From positions 186,001 to 250,000 of the forward strand of contig JAKMXF010000122.1 in assembly GCA_024704765.1 (NCBI GenBank): a stretch of 64,000 bases of DNA. Direction: 5' to 3'. The first letter of the stretch is position 1; each line of letters opens with the position of its first letter. Below are positions 22,377 to 33,948 of this stretch, piece after piece. This DNA comes from Oopsacas minuta. Taxonomy: Eukaryota > Porifera > Hexactinellida > Lyssacinosida > Leucopsacidae. The translations under genes were made by a program, and so were the position numbers. Below the pieces are notes generated by a model. The model had not been told where the DNA came from. It searched no databases and saw nothing but the letters and a program-made list of their open reading frames with translations.

Positions 22377-22586
22377 GCAGAAATTCATATGTGAACTACT
22401 GCCAGTTAGATTCACGAATTTCTATTAGAAAAGATAAGTCTACGTATAAAAAATACGTTCAATTTGAGAAACGTCCGTATTTCTTCTTTCGAATGGTCCA
22501 AAAGATTTACATTCTGACCTTGGTAACTTAGTCAAATTAATGGTTGAAGTACTGCTGGTCGAATATTCAGCTAACTTCACACTCGT
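22377..22586 (-). repeat. inverted repeat pair, right copy
   Basis: Partner of 19443-19648 in opposite orientation, about 80-85% alike by eye. No target duplication seen. Confidence 0.7.
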
Positions 22587-22859
22587 TACAATAGGTGTAT
22601 CATTATTGAATTATTTGTTTTCTTGTTCATACTACTTGTGTGATCCGAAATTTACAGTTTGCTATTTGGGATAATATTTTGTATAGTGATATATCTTTTC
22701 AATGCTACTTGGATTCCAATCATAACATTTCATCTATAGTATCCTTGTGTAGGATCCCAATTGGTGACCACCTTGAGCCGATTTATATTATTTTAGCCCT
22801 AGCATGCATGGACAAGGCAATTCAAACAATTCCAATTATCGAATTAGTCCGATACTTAC

Positions 22860-23015
22860 CATTATCTGCCAATTCTTCTGGTTTCAGTATTCCAATATGA
22901 AGTGCGGTTATCCTGTAATTTTTATGACGCTGGGATAAATCACCATTTTGTGGAAAAGTTGAGGGCAGAGGCCAAGTATTATTTACTAATTCATCTAATC
23001 CAATCAATTTACAGT
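22860..23015 (-). CDS. unidentified minus-strand gene, internal exon
   Basis: 156 nt open in one frame: IGLDELVNNTWPLPSTF, QNGDLSQRHKNYRITALHI, GILKPEELADN. The donor is a strong AATG|GTAAGTATC and the acceptor is probably TTATCTAAG (exon start 23015). The exon ends in phase 1 and its last G joins CC of exon 20349-20386 to make Ala. The exon lies inside intron 1 of the plus-strand gene on the opposite strand. It needs one base carried from its upstream exon, which the exon at 24747-24893 does not supply, so an intervening exon or alternative donor exists. Family not recognised. Confidence 0.62.
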
Positions 23016-24168
23016 CTTAGATAAGAATTACGAATAATTAACACTTCTATATGTTCAATTAACCTAATGCATATGATTGTTAGCTTGGTAATATAACCAT
23101 AAACATGCCTCAATATAGTAGTTATAGAGGATACTTACTGCCTAACCTTTAATTCACAATATAGTGACTTGTTTATTCAATTGGCATTTCAAGAATTTAG
23201 CAAATTGGAACGATAGATGAATGATTTGCATTCTAATTAACCTGTGTTTGATTTATTATATAAAATATATGCGTACACCTGAGTTTAAAGGTAATATTGC
23301 ATCATATTTGTAAGTTAAGATCCGAGCAAAGCGAGCCGTAAATTTTCTGTTTTGCAATTTGAGTCAACATTTCAGTGTGTAGGCATGAATTTATAATACT
23401 ATGACTCCATATCATATCAAATTATCCTGGTAGGAGAGATATTTCCCACCTGGAGCCGCCACTGAAGCCACTTTTGGTTCCCTGTGTTGTTCACAAGAGA
23501 ATAAATGAGTTCGCCAATACTAACGGAGTCTCTTTGCCAACTCAAAATTTTTAGATACAGCCCTCCAACTGAAGGGCGTATTGCATTATTCCTAGGACCC
23601 TATGCCATAATTATTTATCCGTCCCTATAGACTAGGCCCATATTCTATTCCTAACTACCCAAGTTGATAAATATTAAGGCTCAACTGTTATGTTGGAATT
23701 AAACTTTAATAACTGACATTGTCAATTTTTATATACTTTACTAAATTGTATATCTAGTATATATGGTTATTATTAATTATTTAGGAACATCTCTATCTTT
23801 AGCTTTGACATTTTGATTTCTAGATGTCCCAAACTAAGCCCCTTGAGGCTTATTAAACAAATTTTTTCTTTTCAGTGACATTTTTGTAAAGTTCTGACGC
23901 ACACAAGTTTCAAACAAAAGCAAGTTAAGAATAACTGTTCAAGATCTTCCTTATTCTATTATGGTTTTTCTAGATTTGTAAAAGGGAAATTTCAATCCTT
24001 AAATGTAATTTTCGTGTGCAAAGGCTTTATAAGTTCCAGACACTAACCAGTGAAAATGTTAAACAACTGCCTCTGAAAATTTGTCCCGACTACTTGTCAT
24101 TATTGATCCGATTTATGAATTTGCCCTTATAGTGGGTTGTTTTATTTGAGTTCTTCTTTTTTTCTTAG
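23016..24168. other. intronic, no further exon resolved
   Basis: AT-rich. On the minus strand a good donor (GGCAG|GTAAGTATCC near 23133) follows a 10-codon open block, but no acceptor with the right phase was found. Nothing else recognisable. Confidence 0.4.
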
Positions 24169-24383
24169 CAAATATCAATTTGATCGTTTAACTCTCAATG
24201 CTCCTCACATTTCGAGTCATATGGATATCTATCGAAAACCGTTTAGAACTAAATCTTTGAAGAATTACTCCAATCCAGATGATTTTACTTCCTTTCTTCC
24301 CTCTTTTGAAATTGATTCTCCTTCTCATGGGAGAGAGATTTCCTTCTATACTTATATAGCTCCAGATCCAAATCACTCCAAAG
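24169..24383 (+). CDS. unidentified plus-strand gene, internal exon
   Basis: 215 nt behind a textbook acceptor (TTCTTTTTTTCTTAG), ending CCAAAG|GTCAGT. Reads KYQFDRLTLNAPHISSHMD, then IYRKPFRTKSLKNYSNPDD and FTSFLPSFEIDSPSHGRE to PDPNHSK. It ends in phase 1; the carried G plus AA of the exon at 36098 makes Glu. Hydrophilic, no recognised domain. The 11.7-kb intron that follows contains the mariner relic, hAT relics and the hAT at 31269. Confidence 0.68.
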
Positions 24384-24746
24384 GTCAGTTTTATTTCCTC
24401 GAGCTTTTTTCATGAATCATTTATAAAGAATACAAAATGAAAGTTTCTTATCGTTGAATATTAATTTTCTATTATATTAGCGTCTAAGAATTATTATAAT
24501 ATTTGTAGAGTTTGTATCTTTCCGCATGCGAATATACTTAGAAATATTTTTGCTAAACCTTCTGGCTGATCACAGTTAATTTGAATAATATAACTATTCA
24601 ATATTTGTAGTTTTTGATACTGATTAGGTATTATAACTTTTTGTACTCTGGTTACCTAAATATATTCATTTATTACTTATTTTATCACTTCATCGGGGGC
24701 AAGGAGCAGTATTAAGGATTATGGAGACTTAAAATATCCTACTTAC

Positions 24747-24893
24747 TATCGACGGATATATGCTACTACTTTCTAAAGATTCTTTTAGTTGCTCATTTAA
24801 TTGCCACACTTTCGGTGTTCCCTTCACTTTCTTCCCGAGACGAACAAGGGGTTCATGGACATCAGGTGTGAATTCCCAATTTGGAGAACCTGG
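24747..24893 (-). CDS. unidentified minus-strand gene, upstream exon
   Basis: 147 nt, exactly 49 codons, phase 0 at both ends, acceptor GACGAGTTAG and strong donor ATA|GTAAGTAGG. Reads PGSPNWEFTPDVHEPLVRLG, KKVKGTPKVWQLNEQLKE, SLESSSIYPSI. Only this frame is open across the exon. It lies in intron 2 of the plus-strand gene. The link to exon 22860-23015 is out of phase by one, so a small exon is missing, or a weaker GTAGTA donor is used, or the two belong to different genes. Exons 5' of this one (higher coordinates) were not identified. Confidence 0.58.
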
Positions 24894-25229
24894 CTAACTC
24901 GTCTCAATATAGTATCATACTGACATCCACGTTTGAATACAATGGTATTTTTATTAATAAATTGTGTACTAAACAAGGGTTTTGCAGTTCCCCTAGTCCA
25001 GGAAATCTTGCTGATATACCAAATAATTTGTTGTTTCGGTATTGCAGAAACGGTGCATATTTGCATGAATATTGAAACCTCATGTAACGTCAAATATTGC
25101 ATCTATCATTTCAAAGTAAATATTTGAAATGATATATGTATATTTTACCATTTTGTTATTTATCACCTTGAATAGTTCATGATGCATTAAAGGAGGAATC
25201 TTCGCAAAATCCCGTTGAATGATCTCATA

Positions 25230-25450
25230 AATAATTATTTAAATGAAAAGGAGCCGCCGTTCCATGCACAATTAGGAACATAATGTTGGTTGCAGCCGTC
25301 GCCCCTCGAAGAAATAATCCATATTGTGCCGTTACCGGAACTTTAACTAAAGAAGGTTAGGTGACATTTCGGCACAGGATGAAATAATCCTTATAATGCT
25401 GTTGCTTTCACTTTAAGAAGAATAATTTTAGTGCCGTAGCCGATACTCTA
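25230..25450. repeat. diverged short tandem repeat
   Basis: GAAATAATCCATATTGTGCC and GAAATAATCCTTATAATGCT, each followed by CCGTTACC/TTGCTTTC and an ACTTTAA block, suggest two to three decayed units of about 75 bp. Low complexity, no coding. Confidence 0.4.
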
Positions 25451-25644
25451 GCTACAGCCTATAATCCTATGTCGTATAATATGCATATAACATAAATACG
25501 TTATACTTGATCTATTTGAACCTGCTATACGTGTAGACTAACCTTCAAATAGGAAGTTTTGACATTTTTACATATGTATAAGTCACATTATTATCAAGTT
25601 TATTTAATTTGCTCAACAATCCTGAGATTTCTCATTAAGAATTC

Positions 25645-25790
25645 GAAAACTACCGTATTTATGCAAAGTATTTATTGCAGAAATCAGCCTAATAGAAGTT
25701 ACGTCACCAAAATTGTATAATATGTACGATAAATACTTATTATGTGTAATACATCTTCATTGAAGGACTTATTAATAACCTAGCTATAAT
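25645..25790 (+). repeat. fragment of MULE inner TIR
   Basis: ATTTATTGCAGAAATCAGCC and AATAGAAGTTACGTCACC match the inner part of the MULE TIR at about 15160-15215. Further similarity to the MULE interior continues (TCATTGAAGGACTTATTA versus TCAGTGAAGACTTATTA at 17600-17616). No tandem array or transposase is attached, so this is a remnant of a second, older copy. Confidence 0.65.
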
Positions 25791-26632
25791 TTTATGATCG
25801 ACAGATATAACTGGATATCCACAATTGACTACCGATATTTTGCACTATTTTGACAATTTGAGGCATATGAAATATACATCGAATTCTATGAGCTATCTCT
25901 AAGTTCATCAAAAGGGGTTGAGCTAAAATAACTTCACTAATTCTGTTGATGATATAGAATCTGATATTAATCTATTATTTTCAGAGAAAATATGAACATT
26001 TAGAATTTTGTTTATAATTTTGTTTACTCATTCTAGTATTACAGTTCAGGCTACTGATGAAGCAGTTTTTGATTTCCAATTATCTCTCATTATAATATTC
26101 ATTAATGCATGGCACTCATCCAAGGCGATGGTGTCATTTAATATTTGAACCAGGGACAGCGATAATTTTGCTAAATAACTACTGTTAATCTTTGACCTGA
26201 TTTATGTTTTACTGGTCTGTAGTTATTCTCATGATCCACGTTATTGTTATCAAAACATTTTTCAGTTCGAAAGGATCTCATATGATTAGTAATTTGCGCT
26301 TTGCTCTCGAGAATTTCCGATCTTTGATGCTATGTCGCTTTCGATTTCAGAATTTTTATTGAGTTTTTTATAGACGTTTCCATAAAAATATACATTTATT
26401 CAAAATAATGTTCGCTACGTTCCAGAGTTATAGTAGTGACCAAGGATTGCACATTTTATCAATATCCATCCATATCTGGCCAACTTATAATGTTATGGCT
26501 AAACAATCCTGTCAATGCACAGGGTTAGGCATAAGTTCTGCAACTCAGATATCGTTGTATATTCAATTCATTGGTATCGCAAACTTATCAAATACTTGTG
26601 ATTCAAGGTTTTCACATAGTTTTATATATATC
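25791..26632. other. intronic, no gene seen
   Basis: AT-rich, no recognised motif. The short frame at 26408-26641 lacks any family signature. Confidence 0.4.
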
Positions 26633-27640
26633 CTATGGTAGCCCTTCGAAATTATCGCCCTTTGCATGAATGCATGAGCTCAGACGTTTATAGAAACAAT
26701 CTGAAGAGGCAGATAGCACTTCCTGTGGTATTCGATGCCATTCCCGAACTGATGATGCTCTGAGAGCCTCCAGACTTTTGTGGGGTTTAACGCAAGCTTT
26801 GTCCTCCAGAATTGACCAAATACTAAAGTCCATCGGATTTAGATCAGGAAATGAAGCTAGCCATTCTATAGGGGGGGATTATCTCTGGAAAATGGTCCTT
26901 TAACCAGGTTTGGATTGCTTTGGACTTATGAGCAGGAACTGAGTCCTGTTGAAAGATCTAATGCCTTCCTCGAAAATGCCTGGCGGTTCAAGGTTCTAAT
27001 TCGCCTTCTAATATGTCTTGAATATACTTTTCAGTGTTGACTTTGAGACCTTGATCAATGAACACGAGGGGTCCGACCAGTAGCTTTGATCCCGCCCCAG
27101 ACCATAGCAGAAGCAGGTTTTTGAGTTCGTTTAACTATCCTTGCAACTGGAGATATCCCTTTTGAAGTGGAGCAGAGAACTCTATCATTTTGCCTGTTCA
27201 AACTGCATTCGACGCTGAATAACTTTTCATCTGTGAGAAAAATATCAAGGTGTCTGCTATCTCTGAACCGCTCTCGAATTTTCTTACCTTTCTCTACCCT
27301 CCTCTTCTTGTTGACATCAGATAATAGCTGGGCCTTTCTAAATTTGTATGATTTAAGTCATAAATCGTCATAAACTAACCTTCCCATCGTTCGTTGGAGA
27401 TATTACATTGTTAGCCATTTCTGGACCCTTCTCTTGGGATTCTATCTGATCTTCTCCCTGACCGATTTTTTCAACAATGGTGTGCGTATGGATCGAGGTC
27501 GACCAGATCTAAGTCTGTCAGACGTTTCGCCTGTTTCGTTGAAACTTTGGATCATCCTATACAGATTCCATTTGGTAACTTCAGCGTCATAGGATGAACA
27601 ATCCTGGTTGGTATTGCTCTCTGCTTCTGGACACCTACTA
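26633..27640 (-). pseudogene. mariner-type transposase relic (DDxD)
   Basis: Minus-strand peptide blocks in several frames: NFSDEKLF (first Asp, ~27230), KPASAMVWGGI and GLKVNTEKYIQDIL, FQQDSVPAHKSKAIQTWL (second Asp, ~26940) and DLNPMDFSIWSILEDKAC (third Asp, ~26830), ending about 26633. The last residue is Asp, and spacing near 37 residues suggests a DD37D/DD39D mariner or maT-like family rather than Tc1. Multiple frameshifts make it a dead copy. TIRs were not found. It sits in intron 2 of the plus-strand gene, in antisense orientation. Confidence 0.75.
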
Positions 27641-27933
27641 GACTACGCCTGACGGTAGGCAGCAGATGTACGAGCCACTACTAGTTGGCATCTTTTGTGG
27701 TACAGGGAGAGAGGGAGTGAGAAAATTCAAAAGTAAGAGAGAGTGGAAGAGGGAACAAACGTCTGATTAAACTATCAATACAATCGGAAATTAACAAGGG
27801 ACATCAATAACAAGCAAATAATGAACAGAGTAGCAGCCGATTAGGCACAGATGTGAAGACGAAATTACAAAACATCTATACAATTAAAACACAATTAATC
27901 TATTTGTATGGTGTATATTTATAGAATTTGTAT

Positions 27934-28350
27934 TTAAATTGATAGAGCTCCGTGGTACTTTTGTGGATTTTTCAACATGTTCGCGAATATAAGGATCAAT
28001 TTCAGCACATAATTCGATAGACCCAAGAGAACACCCATTTTTTGTCCTGCAATGATTTCATTGTCACCTCGAAAGCACAAATCTCTCTCAGAATGAAATA
28101 TATAAGAACTATAAATCCTGTAGAACCTCAGGCCAGTATGAAAACCATATTGTCTGATAATTTCCAGCTCTTTACAGATTCTATTACCTTTAAGATGCTG
28201 TAATTTGTTAGATACTAGACAGAAGTGGTCTTTCGAATGTTCATGGAAGGTTAATCCGACAATGGCATTTCCAGTCATCAAATCCACATATGAATTTATT
28301 AATTTGTCGGTTACTAAAGAAACCTGCACATATAACAAAGCACTCTTCAA
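27934..28350 (-). pseudogene. hAT (ZMYM-like) transposase fragment
   Basis: A long frame on the minus strand with FHSERDLCFRGDNE. In the adjacent frame SIELCAEIDPYIREHVEKST matches the 'F.GSIEL.A.YDP.L..H' block of ZMYM1-like (DUF4371) hAT transposases, with the expected order after the 'RGH/RGD' motif. The frame changes between these blocks, so it is a decayed copy. No TIR or target duplication found. Confidence 0.5.
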
Positions 28351-28446
28351 GTTGTTCTAATATTGATCCACCAGCCACCGAGTATGAGTGTAATCATTTT
28401 TCAGACGTATGCTAAAGTACCCTCTTTGAATAAATCCTTACAATAA

Positions 28447-29022
28447 CTAAACTGACTGCAAATTTTGAATAGTCAGCATCAAATTTTGTGATGAATATGG
28501 ACTGCACACGATTACATAATTGAGTAGAACCTCGCAAATACGAACACTATTAATTCTAATTTCCGGATAATACGAACCAGTATTTATACAAATCAAGTCT
28601 CTACAATGGTTTTCAGTTGAGATAGCTCCGTTTGGCAAGTACTCCGCATAAGAAACACAACTTTCGGAGGTCTCGTGTACATGTTTACGAGATTCTACTG
28701 GATCTACATTCAGGTTCCATTCAACAGGGTCAGTGCTATGGCTCTGCATTTTAATATATTTAGATGGTATCGTATGAGCAATCTCAAATAAGTTCGGCTT
28801 TTTTGTTTGAATCCTGCTTGCATAAACAGCAATATCCATGTCTTGTGAATAAATTCAGCTTCAATAGAATGACTAGCTGAGTCAGCATCGTCAGGATTTG
28901 TCTCGATTTTTGTAACGAATTTAACAATGAGCCCTCCAATTTCCGTATCGCTTCTTCTTTAGATTCTCTTACCTCTCTTTTAGCATTGCCAGAATCGTTT
29001 TATCTTCGGTACCATCGGACAT
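28447..29022 (-). pseudogene. decayed coding region upstream of the hAT fragment
   Basis: On the minus strand an ATG at 29022 starts MSDGTEDKTILAMLKER, then shifts frame into AKREVRESKEEAIRKLEGSL and further into NPDDADSASHSIEAEFIHK. An open block from 28839 follows (PNLFEIAHTIPSKYIKMQSH, VEWNLNVDPVES). The series looks like one coding region broken by indels and could be the N-terminal part of the transposase relic at 27934-28350, or a separate exon ending AGAG|GTAAGA. Family uncertain. Confidence 0.33.
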
Positions 29023-29382
29023 TTTCAGATAGACGAGATTGAAAAATATTAATATCAGTGATCTAATGTTAATAACTGTACCTCATAATCGATAACGCAT
29101 GTGGGTTTGGATCCCAATATCCGGTTTGACTTCAACTTCAAACCAGGTTATGACATTTAATATAGCATTCAATCACGAATAGATATCAAGATAATCCAGG
29201 GTCCCGATATGAGTATCAGAATTGCACCTGTGTGATAGCTACTTGAAAAATAATATTCCTGCTTGGTACCTTTATCTGGAATTCTCGATTATATCCTATT
29301 AGCTTGAGATATCATAACATTAGGTATTCCAATTATCTGGAAAGTCGGAAATGTGCTATGTATATTGGTTCATCCACTAGGC

Positions 29383-29686
29383 CAGGGGTGGGCAAACTAC
29401 GGCCTGCGGGCCGGATTCGGCCCGCCTGGCTTAAATTATTTGAGTACTCTAACTATTTGATCACTGTCTTACTCTTTGTTACGCATTCGGAACTTTCATT
29501 AAACAATATTATGCTCTCATTAAATAATATTAGTTAATTATTATGTATAATTATTGTTTATTTTACAATTGGTTAGTAGAGCTTCTCTAATAAATTAGAA
29601 CATGGAACGTAGTCGTAGGTCAATGCTCCAGCATATAATTTTGGAATTAGTATGCCACCCGCGCAGAAATAGTTTGTCCACCCCTG
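29383..29686. mobile_element. small hAT-like MITE (GGGGTGGGCAAACT ends)
   Basis: 304 bp with ends CAGGGGTGGGCAAACTACGG and the inverse of CAGGGGTGGACAAACTAT, the terminal motif of a widespread hAT group. Flanking octamers CACTAGGC and GATTAGAT match at only 4 of 8 positions, so the duplication is degraded or the ends are misplaced. No coding. Confidence 0.65.
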
Positions 29687-29794
29687 GATTAGATAACATA
29701 GTGAAACCTCGTCAATACAAACTCTGTATAACGTGAACATATTTTCCCATTGTTGCCTTCCGTATAAACGACTTCCCACAGTAGTTAACACATA

Positions 29795-31084
29795 ATCGAG
29801 TTATCAAAAATCAGTGGAAATTTAGAAGAATGCGTAATCCATAGACCCTGCTGTAACTCAGGTATTTCATACTTTATGATGACAGTAATATACCAATTGT
29901 ATAAGAAAATTTTCAGATCATGTGGTATTGAGTAGTTGAAAATTGAAAAACTTTGTCACGCTTTCTGGATCTCGTCCTTTTCTATTTTCAATTTATTTAT
30001 TGCGATTATTACCGTAGGCAGGATTTGTCCCCCATATCATAACTTCCTTTAATCATTTCAGATCAGCATTAAATGTTAAATTCGAATTCCAATAGTCAAA
30101 TTCCAACAATTTGATCTATACTATAAGTATAGCAATCTAATACTAGAGCAATGACTTTGGCCATTTTCCAGGGACAGGATTAGTTACAGGAGCAATGCAT
30201 GATTTTGCTTGTAAACGTATATCAGATGTCTTTTGTCCTATGAAAGTATTGCATTCTTGTAGAAATACTTGCTCTCAGTCTATAAATGCGAAGATTATTT
30301 CGACATATGCTAATTTATATGCTTACTAAACAATAATTTTGGTAAAGTTCTCAAAGTTTTCCTATACGTATTTGGAACCGTAGAAATCGTTAAATATCTA
30401 GTTTGGGATGTAATATTGAAATATCAGATGATTTGTGACCGATTCTTTGTAAAATGATAATAATCATGGTAATGTTGGGACGTTTTTGAGATAATTATAG
30501 CATAAATCCTTGATGGCACATGTTTCTCAAAATTCACTTATACCTCGATAATCGTGGAGATTATTATTAAACCAGGATTGCCTATCTATTGTATACACCC
30601 AACTTCCCATACCCTAATAATACATTTTATGTGGTATCTCATACCGATGTTTCGCAATTATGAATATGCCCGTATACGGTAGTTATCAAAATAACGCAAT
30701 GAACTTGGTCACATCCCGTGAAATGTAACCATCGCTAAGTTTTCAAACTTTACCTATTCCGAATCAATTTCCCGAGTCTAACTGACCGTACTCGGAAATG
30801 CATACGTGTATGTTGCTTATCGCCTGGAGTATTTCTAGATTCTCTATTTTATCAAAGAAACAGAGAATTAAGCTTTCCTCACTTTTGGAGCACACGCCCT
30901 CCAAGCATTAAAATGGAGCCGTGCTCCCACCTCGCCCCTTATGCCATAAGGACTGCGCTCCTTTTCATTCTCCAGATTTACATTTGAATTGTTTTCTAAA
31001 TAGTAAGGATTTAGTTCAACATTTTGGAGGTTGCTAACTGTGTAACTTCAATTTATTTCAACGAATACATATCTCAACCGAATA
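29795..31084. other. intronic, no gene seen
   Basis: AT-rich sequence without recognisable coding, splice-bounded exons or repeat structure. Confidence 0.45.
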
Positions 31085-31268
31085 CTGTCGAGAAATTGTC
31101 CCATTTTAAGGCGTCAAAATGGTGCTAAAATCTCGATTTGGGTTCGAGAATTGGTAAAAGTAAGTAGGAAAATGTCATGTTTCTTTAAATTACGAAAGTA
31201 ACACTTCGGCCATGATCGGTTATATTAGAGTAATTTTGAATATTGACGTGGTATGAAGTAATCATTTG
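31085..31268 (+). repeat. ~630-bp repeat: tail of one unit and start of copy 2
   Basis: 31085-31208 matches 18250-18372 and 34374-34505 (AAAATCTCGATTTGGGTTCG, TTACGAAAGTAACACTT). 31208-31268 then matches 14069-14130 (CCATGATCGGTTATATTAGAG, ATTGACGTGGTATGAAG). The order tail-then-head indicates tandem arrangement. The hAT at 31269 splits the second unit. Confidence 0.68.
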
Positions 31269-33940
31269 CAGTGATGGATCCACCGGGGGGGGTTCAGGGG
31301 GGTGCGCACCCCCCAAATTGGCTTATTAATTAAATTTAATTATATATGTATAAATTCCCATGAGTAATGAATGTACACTGTACTTAACATAATTATATAA
31401 ATATAATTATTAACTTTATAGCCTAATATTAAATATCTTTCAAGTCAACCTATTAAGTACTTATATGAAACGACAAGTGGAAAACCAACTTACACTGGAT
31501 TATTTTCAATCCAAACGAGATAACAACAGACCAGATGGTTGCGAAGACGAATATCCATGCTTCATGCATACTGAACAACAGGCAGTAGATAACAGTGTGC
31601 TTGAGATTAACAGCTCTGCTGGGATGATACAGGGTAGATTTTATGTTTTCAAACCCAGAGCTAAATTTACGTACTAAATTTTCTAGATATAAACACCGAC
31701 TGGTCTCTGCCTCAAGACATTGGTTGTAAGAAAGATGGACCTGCCCAACCATTAACCCTCTTCCCTCCTAAACCTGATTGTAACAAACGAAAAACAACCA
31801 ATTCCAGGCATCGTGGTCTAGTAAACACCCCTGGATCGCTTACAGCGAATCGCAAGACAAAGCATTTTGTTTTCTATGTATAAACTTCAGCATCACAAAG
31901 TTACAGGACAGGTTTACAAAAAGGGATTTCATAATTGGCAAGTTGCAGTTGGAGACAAAAACAAGGGGCTAGACAAGCATGCTAGGTGTGAATCCCACAT
32001 TATAGCTATTATGAAATGGGAAAACTATAAGTCTAACCCTGTCGAGATCCAGGAAAGACTTAATCCTAATCGTCGCATGCAGGTTGAGCAAAATAGAATC
32101 TATTTCGGTAAACTTGTCAGCTATATCAGGTGGTTTTGTCTTCAGAAAGTCGCTTTTCGAGGTGAGGAGGAACACGATGTCGGATTAGTCTGTAGAGGAA
32201 ACTTCAGAGAACTTCTTGAATTAGAATTCGAGCTGCATCCCGAATTCCTAGCCCAGAAGAAGTCTATTATGGAGCAGTACTCAATTTACACAGATTATCT
32301 CAGTAAGACGGTCTACGAAGAATTTATCTCAATCATGGCTGGCGAGATTAGGAAAATTATTGCAAGAGAGATTGCTCAAACAAAGTTCTACACATTAGTG
32401 TTGGACGAAGCTAAGGATGTCAGCGGCTATGAGCAGCTTTGTTTATGTGTAAGATATTGCTCAGGATCTGTTCCAGCTGAAAGATTAATGGGGCTCATAT
32501 GTCTTTCAGAGGGTCTATTTGATGCATGTGCTATAGTCCGTGGAGCTAAAGTTCTTATTCAATTGCTGTCTGGTTCTGGGTGTACACTAGTGGGATAAGC
32601 AGCTGATGGTGCTTCTGTTATGTCCGGTAAATTGGCTGGAGTGCAAGCTCTCCTTAAGGAAGAACATCTGTGGCTTATCTACGTGCACTGTGCTGCACAT
32701 AGGCTTAATTTGGTTTTAGTAAAGGCTCTCAAAAATTTGTGTCCAGCTATGATCAATATAGTGGACAAACTCCACTCGCTATTCAATTCAGCTAAAACGA
32801 ATGACAGTTTTGAAGCCGAGCAAAAGACACTCAAGATCAGGGTGCTAAAGTTTCCATTACGATCAGAAACAAGGTGGTCATCCATGTTCCACGTACTAGA
32901 TGTTATATGCTCTCACTTTAAACCGATCATGCTCACTCTTATGAAAAGGATAGGGGATGACGACAACGCAGCACTAACTGCTGGCGGTCTTTACCACAAG
33001 ATGGCGTGTGGTGAGTTCATAATTAATTGCGTCGTTCTGAGGAAAGCCCTTGCAACTATTCACAGCCTGAGTGAATATTTACAGGGAGCATCAATTGAGC
33101 GGCATCACGTTGCACACGATATTAGAGCCTGTAAGTCAATGATTAGTCAGTTTGGAAACGAAATGTCTGTTGCTGAAATGTTGAAACAAGCAGAAGAAAT
33201 CAGTACTGATTGCTGATACCCCTAAATGTGACCTCACCAGTTAACATAACAAGAAATTCAACAGAACATGTTGATTACTTGAGCCATATACAATCATTTT
33301 CAACAAAGGTTTGCACAAAGTCTTAGCTGAATTAGAATTACGATTTCCTGACACTGGTATGGAGCTGCTCAAAGGCCTAGATGGCCTGAATAGCACTTCA
33401 CAAAAGTACTTAAAAAGGAAAACACTTAGTAAATTAATTGCTCATTATGGTGACGTATTAGACGTTAATGAGAAGTTACTTAATGCAGAATTAGCAAAGT
33501 ATCACATGTTTGCTAATTCTGGATCTCGTATAGTAACCATGAATCCGGCTTTCTATCCCAATCTGATGAAACTCTTTAATTTAAAGAGAAGCTTGCCTGT
33601 ATCATCAGCAGAAGCAGAGAGAAGTTTCTCAACGATGAAACGGGTGAAAACCTAACAAAGAAACCGTCTTGATGACACACGTTTATCAGACCTCTGCCTC
33701 CTAGCTTCTGAAAAAGAATTGACCAAAGCTCTCAACATGAATAGCATAATGGATATCTTCAATCTGAAAGAAAGAAGGGTGCCTCTATAATTATAAATTA
33801 TCTATTAATTTACAATAATAAATGCTTAGTTGATTAATTGTTGATTAATTGATAGTTAAATAACCCCGGCTCAGATTCGGCTTGCTTGTCTCGCCGCTGG
33901 GCATTGCACCCCCCAGATATTTGTGCTGGATCCATCACTG
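31269..33940 (+). mobile_element. hAT transposon, complete ends, dead gene
   Basis: 2672 bp with the exact 8-bp duplication ATCATTTG (31261-31268 and 33941-33948) and short inverted ends CAGTGATGGATCC. C/G runs follow the ends inward (CCGGGGGGGG, GCACCCCCC), as in the non-autonomous element at 18422. The transposase gene inside carries nonsense and frameshift mutations. The uninterrupted site is visible in the paralogous repeat copy at about 14130. Confidence 0.93.
31465..33790 (+). pseudogene. hAT transposase, ZMYM1-like (TTF/DUF4371/dimerisation)
   Basis: Segments in order: N-terminus MKRQVENQLTLDYFQSKR (31465); zinc-finger-like region ending LDKHARCESHIIAI (about 31970); RGNFRELLELEFELHPEFL; FYTLVLDEAKDVSGYEQL (first Asp); AADGASVMSG (second Asp, ~32605); HCAAHRLNLVL; ETRWSSM; and the dimerisation block LPVSSAEAERSFSTMKRVKT (catalytic Glu) with LDDTRLSDLCLLASEKEL. 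Lesions: in-frame TAA at 32596-32598 just before the second Asp, a frame change between 33216 and 33311, and in-frame TAA after KRVKT at 33653-33655. All catalytic residues remain recognisable, so decay is moderate. Confidence 0.9.
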
Positions 33941-33948
33941 ATCATTTG

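Noticed and set aside
23133-23163. Minus-strand micro-exon ending GGCAG|GTAAGTATCC
   Set aside because: Considered as the missing exon between 24747 and 23015, but no acceptor gives the required length of one modulo three.
28520-28585. Tigger-like end GAGTAGAACCTCGCAAATACGA, and a similar GTGAAACCTCGTCAATAC at 29701
   Set aside because: Only single ends; no inverted partner with TA duplication could be found for either.
31453-31752. 99-codon minus-strand frame
   Set aside because: Antisense shadow of the hAT transposase N-terminus at 31465.
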